From contig DDUN01000055.1 of NCBI GenBank assembly GCA_002344825.1, forward strand, positions 1-45,080: DNA of 45,080 nucleotides, read 5' to 3'. The translations under genes were made by a program, and so were the position numbers. Origin of the DNA: Candidatus Multiplicimicrobium inquinatum. GTDB taxonomy: Bacteria > Omnitrophota > Omnitrophia > Omnitrophales > Aquincolibacteriaceae. The notes beneath the pieces were generated by a model. That model was not told where the DNA came from. It made no database searches and saw nothing but the letters and a program-made list of their open reading frames with translations. How positions within the stretch are numbered: position 1 is the stretch's first letter; the number at the start of each line of letters is the position of its first letter. This document shows positions 29,201 through 41,200 of the stretch, piece by piece.

Positions 29201-32200
29201 GCGCGGCGCGTACCAATGCTCTTCGTGCCGGCAAAGAGGCTACGGATTGGAATTTGGATCCTGCTATGACGGGAAGAATTAATCAAAATGATTCTCGTGG
29301 CTCAGCCAATTTGGTCCCGGGAGCCCAGCTTGAAATTCTTAAAAAGAACGGCGAAATCCGTGAAGGTGTTTTTGCGCGCGATATTCGCAGTATTGCCATT
29401 GATCTTGCCGATGTCTACGGATATGACCCGCTTCAGGTTCTTAATCCCGAGTCGGATGCAACAAAGAAATTTGTAAGTCAGATCGAAGGGGTTACGTACG
29501 AGACTGTGAAGGCTTATTTGGAAGGAAATGGCTTCAAAGGAGCTCAGCTTGAAGCTGTTATGAGTCAGCTGAGATATTCCGCCGCGGAGTTAAATTTAGC
29601 TGAGGTTCAAGAGAATCCCTTGTTGCCGGGTCTTCAGGCACAGGTAACTTCAGGTGTCGAAGCAAGCATCTCAACCCAATCGAGCGCTGTTTTTAGGCTG
29701 AATATATTTAGTCTTGATTTTAATTGGACGCTGGGCCGGTTTTTGAAGGAAAGTAAATTTCTTAAGGCTGAAACGGAATTAGAACGGGTCAATTATTTAT
29801 TTACCCTTAAACATATGCTGATGCAGGGTAAATTGGCAAATCAAGCGGTTGCGGCTGAGCTTGAACGCGCAGAGAAACTTGGCGTCGAATTAACTAAAAA
29901 GATACGTGCGCTTGATGTGGTTCTAAATAATCCCAATCCCGCTGTAGGTCAAAGCACGGATCTTATCGCGCTTAAACAACAGTACGATCTTGCGCTTGAT
30001 GCGAAGATTGTCAGTGATTATCAAATCAAAATGCTGAAATCCATGCATTTGGATTACGCTTCGCGGCTTGATCTCGCCCGAAAAGCATTGAATGATTTTT
30101 CGCGCCGTGACCCTGCCAACGCGGAAGTTCTCCGTGTTTTAGGTTTGTCTTTTGAAGAGTTGAAGCCGGGAAATTCGGCGGACCAATTGCCCGCCTACCT
30201 TGCTTCAATTCCATCGAAAGTGGCACGTATTTTAAGCGCGGCAAAACAAAGCGGAAGCGAAGCTACGGCATTTGAATTGCTGCGTAATTCACCCATAACA
30301 GGATTATTGGATCGTCAAACAACCGTTACCGCCTATGACCGTGTTTATCCCGATATTCTTGAGTTGTTTGGTTACGCGCGGCTTGGAATATCCACGGGGT
30401 CTTCCGGAATTGAAGGGTCGGGAGCGGGTATTGGATTTAAAGTTTATCCTTTTGCGGCTGAAAACCGCTCTGGACGAATTTCCAAGCAATCTTCGGGAGA
30501 TCAAGCGGACTATGATATGCGTAACGGTATGGTGCGCCAGGCGGCTCGCATTCAGGATCAGCTCACGCGACTGCTGAGTCAATCTGAAGTGATCGAGCAA
30601 AGAACAATTTCGCATCAATTGGCGCTTGAGCAAAAAGCGATCGCGGAAAAAGATGCGCTCGACCGCGCGAAAGAGTTAAAGCTTGTTGAGGCTTCTGTTG
30701 ATGTATTGTCGGAAGATGTTTTGTTGCAATTGCCTTTGGGGATGCAGCTTGCTTTCCGTCAGGCTGAGGTTGCCGTGGCCGAAGCTGACACGGCTCTTAT
30801 TTCCGCGGAAGATCAGTTAATCCAACTGGGGTTGGTTTTAGAGGAGATATCTCCCGGCGCGCTAAGTCAGTCTGACACGATTACCAAAGGGGCGGCTGAT
30901 CTCAAGCAGAGCCGTGTTTTTGGTATGGCAAGAACCAATGTTTGGATTGATGAACTAAGCAACCCGTACTTCTTGATTTTGAATTCACAGGGCCGGTGGC
31001 ATCATGCCGCGACCGCTCAATTTTTTAACGAAACAACGTCGAATGGCCTTACGGAAATTGTGAGCGGAATGACGGCCGCGTTAAACGAAATGGATAAAGA
31101 CATTGCTGAGCAGCAAAGAGCAATTGCAAAGTTAGAATCTGAGAAAAAGACGTTGCGTGCGGTGCCCGCCGAAGAGCAACAAGCGCCCAAAAAGACCTGG
31201 CTTGGCAGACTTTTCAGCCGGGATGAGGGTGCTTCAATTCGACGCTCGAATGAAAAAGCAAGCGCAGACAATCAACAAAAAGAGACCAAAATTCGAGAGC
31301 ACAAAGCACGCATCGCTGAGTTGAAGGAAATGCGCGAGGGGCTTGCCGCTGCAAGGACCAGTTTCGAATCTGCGAAAACTGAGTTGAAGGAAGTCGTGAA
31401 GACGGGTGAAACGGCTGACAAAGGGCGCATGCAGAATTTGACGCAGCTGGCACAGAACATTTCCAAGGGAACCTCCGATTACTTTATCTCATCGTATTTC
31501 CGCGATAAAACACAAAATGTGCGCGCGTTTGAAGCGCGTGATTCATGGATTGACGAAGTTATGGTTTTGAATGCCATGATGGCTGAGTCGACCACCGCAG
31601 AGGCGGTCAATGACCGTATCAGCAGTGCCTTTCGTGGAAATGTTTACTTCGAAAAAGCTTGGTCCTCTCTGAAAGAAAGAGTCCGTATAGGTTTGGGGGC
31701 TACGTTTGAAGTTGGCGCGGGCGGAACAAGCGTTTCTGCCCCGATTGTTACGGATGTGTTTAGTTTGCTCGTGCGATCTATTTTTGGCGCTAATTCCCAG
31801 GAAAAGAGAGCCGCCGGCGAAGCGCTTGCAAAATTGACGGAAACTGTTTCGAGAAGTGCGGATGTTGACAGTGAAGACGAGGCCGAGGCCGATAAAATAC
31901 GCACGCAGGTTGTCGGTGATATGTCGAGAGTTGCGATTTATGAAGCTTTACTTAAAAACCTGAGACAACTTAGCGGAAAGTTGACGCCCGGATTGCCTGC
32001 GGCATCACGGGATAGGGATGCCGTTGGTTTGGCGCAGACAGAGATCCATCAGCAAGCAGGAAAATTATTGAAAAATAAAGGTAATTTTCAAAACATACTC
32101 CAGCAAGAAATTATAAAAATTGAAACCCGAATCAAAGGTATTCAGGGCGCGATACAAGCCGGGTTGGATAGCTTGGAACGGTTTGACGGTAATTCGAATT

Positions 32201-35200
32201 CGAGCGAGCTCCTGGATAAAGTCGAGGTTGAAAGCGCCGCGCTGGTGTCGCAGTTGGGACAGCAGTTTGAAAGCTTGGGTGTTGCTGCGGATCGGGCCGG
32301 GTCATCTACGGATGGACTGCTTGCTTCCCGGTCTATTGTTGCCGAATCTTATGATTCGATCGCGGAGTCGGCACGCGCGATTATTATGTCGACCGAAGCA
32401 TCGCTTGAGGTGCGTAATCCGACCAACCGGTCCATTCAAAACTTCGAAGAATTGGGCGTGTTGCGTCAATCTCTGGGTATGCGGGCCGGTCCCGGTGCCA
32501 ACGGTATTCGGGTTCAATCAATTGATATTGGTCTCGCGGATTTAACCGGTGCGAGCGATCGGCATTTAATGCTCTCTTATGAATTTGAAGACGCCAAAAG
32601 GGAATATGCTGAGCAGGACAAAGTATCTCGTCTGCAGAGTGAAGGAGCAGGTCTTGTTTCAGAATTGATTCGTCTTCAAATTTTAGAAGAGGTGAGCCGG
32701 TTAATACATTCAAAAACAATGTCTGTTGTTGATTTAGAGCGTGAAATAGGAAATTTGAGCGCTTCGCAGAAATTTCTCAAAGATAAACTCGACGCGGCAT
32801 TGGATGAAAAATCTTATGAAGCCGTTGATGCTGTATTGCAAAAACTATCCCAAATCAATCGTGAAATATCCGGCGTGAACGAAGCTGATAAGGAAGCTCA
32901 GCTGCAGGTTTTACTCGAAAAATATTTCCCGAAAGAAACTTTTGCTTCGGTTGTGAAATCAACCGAGCTGAATCTTAAAGCGCGTATGGATAACATCATG
33001 GCCTTTGCTCAGTCTATCGGAGTTGATTTTTCTTTGGCGATTGTTGACTCCAAAACTCTTGATTTAGTCCGCAACGCGGTTGCTCCGGAGGCTGACTTAG
33101 CGACCCGCCGCGCGGCCGAACTTGAGGCTGCCAGAGAAGTTATCCGTCAAAATCAAGTTGGTTTTAATTTGAGATTTGGGTTGCGGCATGAACCCATGGA
33201 TTCTCCTTTAAGTCATGGTCAACCATTTTTGAGTATCGGGGTGCACGCTGATTTTAGCCGTAATCTGAATGCGGTTAAACAGCACTTACAAAGTATGACT
33301 GATTTTATGAACGGACCCAAAGCCGAGGAGTCGGTCATTGCGTGGAGAGGGGTTTTAGCCCAGCTTGCCAATGATATTCAGCATTTGGAGTCGGAGTTTG
33401 CTGACGTACAAGAAATTTTAGAATTACAGAAACCGATTGCCGGAACGGCATTTCAGCAAGGACGCCAAGACGGCTTTCCTGACTCCGTTATGGTGAAAAT
33501 GGGATCAGATCAAATCCGCGAAAATGCGAGATTGCAAGGTGTTCTAACCGCAATAACCGAAAAGACAAATGCCTTTTATGGGAAGCTTCCACAAGGTGCT
33601 CGCGAAGATATTCAGGCTCGTCTTAAAGCGCGGGGCGCGGGTGATGCGGATTTTGAGACTTTGAATGATATGGCATATCGCTTGGTTGCGTCTTTGTCTC
33701 CGTCGAATCGCCAGCTTGATCTTAAGCAAACGGATGAATTTTATCCGGCCGAAAGAATGAACGGGACTGACGCGCAAGGGGTTAGTTTTATAGTGGATTC
33801 GATGGAAGCGCAGGCACCGTCCATAGTGCCTGTTGTGGAAAACATCATAGGTGAGGGCAGCGAAGACAGCCGCGATGAAGCAGTCATTATTTTAGGAAAT
33901 ATTTTGTCTGCACGAATTGAAAAACTGAAGCAAGGACAGGCGGGATCGCCTGAAAATGTGGCGTTCGCTCAGCAAATGGCTGAGAAGTTAAGTGAGCTGA
34001 AGTCCAAGAAGTTTGGCGAAAAATCCGGATTTCATAAAGACGGCATGGAGTCTCAGTTCCGCAGTATGTGGTCTAATTTATGGCGTGTTGGTTTTGTGCT
34101 GACTTCAGCGCAAGAAGAGGTCTTAAAAGAAAATGGAATTGACTTTGACGACCTTGCTTTTGCGGAGTTCCTGGTGAGCCTTGAGAAGCTTTTTGTTTCT
34201 CGTTTGGGACGGCAGGTTTCGATTAACCCTGATGATTTAGTCGCCGCGCAGCAAGCGCTTAGCGCAAAAAATATTTATCAGCTCGGAAAATCAGCATTGC
34301 CCGGAGACCGTTATTCTTTCCGTTCCCCGATTGAGGGCGGTGATATTTTTGCTCTTTGGTTGTATCGTCAATTGGGTGATGAAAAGATTCAAGCCATGTC
34401 CTTTGAGCAAATACTGGATGATCCGCGGCACGTTGAATCCTTCAACCTTTTGGCGCCCACTCTGGACTTGAACAACGTTTTCGTGGACGTTCTTTTGCAT
34501 CAATGGAACGATGATCAATACTGGACGCTTTTTCCTGCCGCGGTAAAAATTTATAGTGACATGGAGAAAGAATATGACCTGAAAACAGGAAAATTCAGGG
34601 ACATGAGGATTGATCAATCTAACCCTCGTGTTCAGGCTGACGTTGCCGCCATTCTTTATATGATTCAAATGTCGGGATTGCCCCTTGACCTTTTTACGGA
34701 CCATTACGGAGATTTGATTGCGCGGTTCCGCGCGCGTGTTGAAAAATCGGAACACTACAAAATAACCGAAGCGGAATTGATGCAGCTCTGGAGCCCAAGC
34801 CGTGCTGAGCGCGTCAAAGTGCTTATGAACCAAACGCAAGCGGAGTTGGATAAGTTGCCGCCGGGGGACTCAACTGCCCGCCAAGGGCTTGAAGCGAGAA
34901 TGGAGCAATTAAAAACACGCTATTACGGAATTATTGATCCACTTTTGAGAGGGATCGCTCGGGGTGATGCCAGCTTTATTGTAAACCATATTTATTTTGG
35001 TATGGGCCTCGATGATTCCGCTGAGTTGGCGGCTTGGAAGGCTTTGCCGTTGGACGAGCGGGCGGAAACGATGGAAAAGCTTTTTGATCTTGTTGATAAA
35101 TTATCAGGAAATGTCGGAAAGTTTTTGGGTCTTGATAACGAGACCGATCCACTTAAGCGCATGCAAATCCAGGGAGAGCTTTGGGCTATCGCGCGGGACT

Positions 35201-38200
35201 TGTTAGAAGAGCCCTCATCATGGGAAGGCTTTTTTAACGCGGATGGAACCATTCAAGAAGGAGCGGAAGCGAATGTGAAGCTGTTTTTTGACATCTTGAA
35301 TGATCCTGTAAAGTTAAAAGAGATCGAAAGCTACTTGGGTGATACGGATGCCTTTGGCTTTTATGGAGATAAGGATGAGCGCAACAAAAAGGGCGTTATT
35401 TCAACGACAGTTCGAAATTTTATTAATGAGAATATACGCCGTATTGAATTGAAGGGAAAATCAACCGACGGTGCAGGAATTTTTGAATCAGGTTCAGCGT
35501 TAAAAACCGCACTCAATAGTCTGACCCCAACCGGTATCCGGGCTTTTCTGTTTTCTCTTGTGGCGGTTCTTCCCGGCACAGGCCCGGCGGCGGCTGAAGA
35601 TGCTCAATCACCCGAAGAGTTGTGGACTGAAATTCAAAAAGAAATTAAAGCGCGGAAAGAACTGTTTGAAGCGGTGAAACGGGCGGGGTTCGTGTTTGAC
35701 CGCATGCTTTTAGGGAACCTTTCGAAAACATATTTCTCATTTCAGGAAGTATATCCCAGAATTACCGCGGACCAGTTCATTCAGCTATCAAGCAAAGCTT
35801 TTGCGGCGAGAGGGGTTGCCGCGCAGGAGCTGAGCAAAGAAACCCGTCCCGATTGGATGAGTGAATCTGAGTATGAGATTTACCGGACCAACTTAAACCA
35901 TCTTTTTAGCGAGAGCTCAGAACCCATTAGCGGAGCGCCGGCGGGTGCTCCCAAGGACGAAACAAGTTTTTGGGATGCGGTTCAGTTGTTTACCGATTTT
36001 ATTAATGATCAGAAAAGGTTTGAAGACCCCGCTCAGCGTCGGCCTTTTACGGATGTGGTTGATTGGGTTCAGACGCATGAACGGGCAAGAATGAAACTTC
36101 AGGCTGTCTACATGGCTTACCACACGGACTCAAATGGTCTTGCGGTGAAAGCGAGCCCCGCTGATTTGTCTTCTTGGATTTCCGGAGTGCTTAACGGTTC
36201 ATACAGTGAGGCGGAGTTTAGTGAAGTCCTTTTTCTTGACGGCATTTTTCAATCCGGAGAAAGAAATTTGTTGAAGAAAGTAAAAGAGCGGCTTTCGGAC
36301 GAAACAAGCTTTTTGGGAACACCGGAAAAGCAAGCGGGGTGGGTTGCTGCGCGCAAAGCAGTCTTAACCGAAAAAGCGGTCGCTTTGTTGATTGATCAGA
36401 AACTTACGGAGCAAAATCGGGATTTAAGCGATCCGGAAGCTCGCCGAAATGCGGCACAAGCTGCAAGCTCAGAAATTCAGGCAATTGTGGTAGCGGTTAA
36501 CAAACAAGTGGATCAAGATGTTGCCAAAGCGGGCGGAGTGATTAATTATGCAGCCCAAATGGTTTCAGTAATGGATGAGTGGCAGCGGCTTGGTTTTGCA
36601 TACAATACTTTTAGGAAGGAGAAGGATGCTCAATGGATTCAAATCTGGCTTAATGCCGCCTTAGAAATTCAATTAACCTCATTAGAGTTTACGCATCAGG
36701 AAGTTGATTCGTCACAAATTAGTTTTGCGGTCAAAAGATTCGCCAAAGACGACTTCGCGATGCGGGGTCTTGAGGCGGAGCAAATGCGCCAATACTATCG
36801 TCAGCTCGGCGCGTATCGTGATTATTCATTAATGAATATGGGCGATGAGTTTAATGAGAAATTAGCGGCTGACCGATTATGGACGCTTATTTTTCACGAG
36901 CGCGGCGATGAACAAAAAAAAGCAGTCGTCCGTGACTTGTGGAGCCAAATTGATTCGAACGAGTTTCTCGCTCAGCTGCCTCAAAATCAGCGCGACGCGC
37001 TGAAGCATCAGCTGGTTGCCAAACTTGACTTTATGATCAGTTCACTTGCGCGTAATTTCTTTGGTGAAAACTATGACGCCATTGTTGCCTCAGGCGCTCA
37101 GGCAAGCGCAAAAGAAGAAGCTCTGTGGAGTCGCTTTGAAGAACACTTGTGGAAAGAAAACATCGAGGGTGAAACCGGTTTTGTGGCATTTTTCGGTAAA
37201 GCTTTGGTTGAGAGCATTCCGTTAGATGTTAACAATGAAAAAAGCCGTGCAAACGCAAACTTATGGACAGCTTTGCGCAAAGATGTGCTGCAGCCATTGC
37301 TTTCGGAGCGTGAAGCACAATGGACAGCTAATAAAGTCGAGTATATCCGCAGTCAGGTAATCGAAGATAAGCTGAATCGTGAGGCGGCTATTGATTCTGT
37401 GCAGGGAATGTATGCGGCTTACCGGGCGGGGCTTGAGCGCAGTCAGGCGGCGGTTGATCAGCAAATTCTGAGCCGTGTACCGGAAAAACTGTCAAGGATT
37501 GAGCAGTCTTTCATTTTTGAAATGGCAGCCTCGCAGGGACGCTCGTTAGAAGAATCATTTTTGCAGTATGTTGTGATTAAAAATGACGTCGAATCACTTT
37601 ATCGATCCGTCAATAATATTAGCCCCGACTACAAATTATCAACAACCGAAGTCAGTTTGGTCGGCGCGTATGCGGACGCTGTTTTTCGCAACGCGGGTTT
37701 TGCGGTCGAGGGTAAAGACGTGGTTGTTTCTGAAGAAAAAGCGGACGCTTTGCGCAAGATGCTTTTGCAGAAATATCCCGCTGATAAATTAGAAGGTCTA
37801 TCCGTTCAGCAATTAATGCGTCTTGTTTACGGGGAGGAATTAAAAATTGTTGAGCAGAAAATGCTTCTTCGCAATCAAATTCAAAAGAAGGTTCCTGAAT
37901 ATTTTTCAGGTCAAACCGTGCGGAATGAACAGGCGGCTTTATGGTCTGAATTGCTTTACGCGAACGGCGTTTCAATGGCTTCATTTGAATTGTGGATGGG
38001 GTTTGTTGCGAAATGGAATGGTCATTTGCCTGAAATTTCTGACCGCGCGAAATTTTCATTGGCTGATTCATGGTTCAGTTTAGGCTTGGTTGAACAGGTG
38101 CCCACACGGGGATGGAAAGCCGATGAAATGACGTCCGTCCTCGCTCGTGAATTGGGAAGACTTGCTGAGCATAAAGAAACGGCAAGTGATATGCAAAGCT

Positions 38201-41200
38201 GGTGGCTGCGTGACGCGAAGGATGCGATGCGTAATATTAATGATGAGAAAGTTTTTAATGCTCTGGCAAGCCGGCTCATGCAAAAGAACGCGGATCCGGC
38301 TTATTTGCGCCGTGTGGTTGATTCGGCCGTCAACGCCTTCCATATGATCAATGAAGTGGTGGACGAACAAAGTAAATTAAGTATTAAGGATCCGAGATAT
38401 TTAACAGCGCCGCCGAAAAGAACTTCACTTCTTGATCTCATGATGTATTTCGACTCCATCTCATCGCCGGATAAGCAAATTGGTTTGATAGAAGTTTTGC
38501 ACGAGACGGCTGGATTGACTTTCAGCGCCGGCGATGACAAGTTTAGTCATTGGCAGGAAAATATGGCTTACTCTCTTAACCTGGCGCATCGGGAGAAGAC
38601 AACCGCTCAAATTCCGGAGTCATTATTACAGTACACCCCCCCCGAGGAAAGAGGGGTGGACGGTTTTGTCAAAAATTGGATTCGTGACAACAATCCCGCC
38701 AAAAAGAGTTTACCGGAACTCGCGGTAGCTTCGTTTACCGTTGCGGGCGTTATCGCGCTTTTGACACTTTTGCGTGATATGTCCCGAAAAATCGCGGGGT
38801 TCAAACATGGATTCAACATTAAATGGCGCTTGTTTATATTTTTGACGGTGAATATGGTCGTTTTTGGTGTGCTGGTGGTTTTAATGACAACCAACCTTGT
38901 TGTGTACTCTTTGCCTGTTGTTGTAATTGGCAGTTTGATTACATTTTATTTAAATTATCAAATCGTGTTTGCTCCTTTTTTGGGGGCGATTGTCGGACAC
39001 TTCGGCGCGCCGACTCTTTTACCAAAAGTAGATCCTAAAGATGACCCCAAGAGATATATTCCCAAGGGGCAACAAAACGCGGTGCAAATCCTTCTTCGCC
39101 CGGATCGTGATTCTCTTAAAGAAATGCAGACTTTCTTATTTAATCAATATCGGGTTCTTAGTGAAACGCCTGATGAAGTTAAAGTATTAGTTTTTGCCCG
39201 TGATTGGGCTGTGCCGGTATCCGATGAGAAAGCCGACGAAGGGATCGCTGCCATTGGGCGCCCGTTCAGAACGCAGGGTGAACGAATGCTTTATGCCATG
39301 CAGCATGTACTTGACCCCGATCATAAAGGGCAAACGCTTAATTTATTAAATGACTTTGGAAATCGTGTTGTGACCTTTGTGCGAAATGGACCCATTGAGA
39401 AACCATTTGATTATCAGGCAATTATGCGTTGGGCTTTGACGGGTGACGCGGATATGTCCGGCGCAATCAATAAACCCGGTTATGTGGCGGCAGGGCTTGT
39501 GGAGGCCGGGGTCACCGGTGATTGGCCGCTTTGGGAGGGTTTAAATGCTCAAAGAGATGCGAATAACAATCTTGTGCCTATTCATCTGATTGACGGAGTA
39601 TTAAATCCGACAACGCTTGGTGTTGAGTCTATGAATAGTCCATTGTTGGATGATATTCGCAACAAAACTCTTGGAAAAAGCGAGTTGTTTTCAATTCATC
39701 CTTTTGACGCGGAAATCGGTATGAGCGGCAGTGATGTGCTTTGGACCATTGCTAAAGCCAATCATCCAAGCAATAAAAAGTACGGCATGATCCAGCCCAA
39801 ACAATTGATTTACAACGCGGATGAGACATTGCAGACCTTTAATGAAGATACAGCGAGCAGAACTTTGTGGTTCACGCACAACACTTTTATGCGTTTATTG
39901 GGACGCATCCGTGGATTTGGAAAGTTTTTGATTGTTACCGAACGGTATTATGAAGGTAATATGAAGTCGACAGTTAAAAACCCTTACGGTTTGTATCAAA
40001 GCGCGGCTGTGCGTACGAGCAACACGCTTAAAGCGCCGGGTGCATTTTTGGCTGCATTCGCCGGGTTAGTTATAGCTCCTTTTGTTGTCTGGGCATTTGC
40101 GGGATTTGTTATTGGAGCATTGAGTGCCTTTGTATCGTTTAGTTTAGTTCTATTCATTGCTAAATCATGGCCGCACAATGAAGATGGTAATCCGCGTATG
40201 ATTCAGAGTCATGATGAGTTTGAATCCGAAGGGGTTGCAATCGCGCTCGCAAATGATGTTACGCATCACGATGAAGCGAAAAAGGGATTTGTTAATTGGA
40301 TTGATCGATTACGCCGTTGGAAAGCGTGGTTCGATGCCGGAACCATTGCCGCGCGTTTGCGTGAAGCCGTTGTTTTAGAAGTTCCTAATCGTGCTTTTAA
40401 TAATGTCGTTGTGCGCGGAATGATTGGCACACCGCTTTTTGCTTTATACCTTTTGATTGGCGGATACAGTGTGAATAACCCCGGGACACTCGAAGTGGCT
40501 ATGCCTGCGTCCGCGATTTGGGTATTTGTGGGTGTGATGGCGATGCTTTTGCACAGCAAAGTAACAGGACCTATTATTAATCATTTTAAAAAAATAGGCT
40601 GGTTGGGAACTTTGGTGGCTTTGCCGGTTACGGTTGCGTTGTTTTATTATTTTCTGTGGCCGATGGTTGTTTTCTCTCTTTTTGTTTTTCCGCTTATTTA
40701 TGCGTTTATTGGGCATTTTATTAACAGGGATTTTGCGAAGCTCATAGGCGAACAAGACATATCCAAGGACGATATTCGCTTAGGAAGACGGGATAACAAA
40801 TTAGCCGCAACCATCATGACCCCTCTTGTTCTGCCCATTAAAATTCTTCATGGAATTTTTGAATTGGGGACTTCGGGTAACCTCTTGCTTAACTTTTTAA
40901 AATTTGATTTCACTTATTTAGCGGCCGCTTTTAAAAATATTTGGAGAGCTGTGTCAAAGGGTAAAATTCAAGGATTGGGCCAGCCTAAGTCACCCAATAA
41001 GTATTTACACGATCATTATATTGTTCTGCGTACGCCCGTCACAATTGGCGCGATGCTTTTATTGGGAAGCATGGGATCGGGTTGGATGAGCGCCACGGGC
41101 TTTGCGATTCTCCAGTTGTCTCCCGTGGGGATGTTGGTTTTCGCGGGTGTATTAGCGTTTGTTTTCTTATTGAAGTATCCCATAATTTTTAAGAATATTG

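Noticed and set aside
34291..34839. 182-codon open frame on the - strand
   Set aside because: Fully inside the giant gene on the opposite strand, with a composition expected from the complement of coding DNA, no ribosome site, and no recognisable domain.
39439..39471. EF-hand-like reading of GDADMSGAI
   Set aside because: Only partial DxDxSG spacing without flanking helices of the right type; the glycosyltransferase-like context explains it better.
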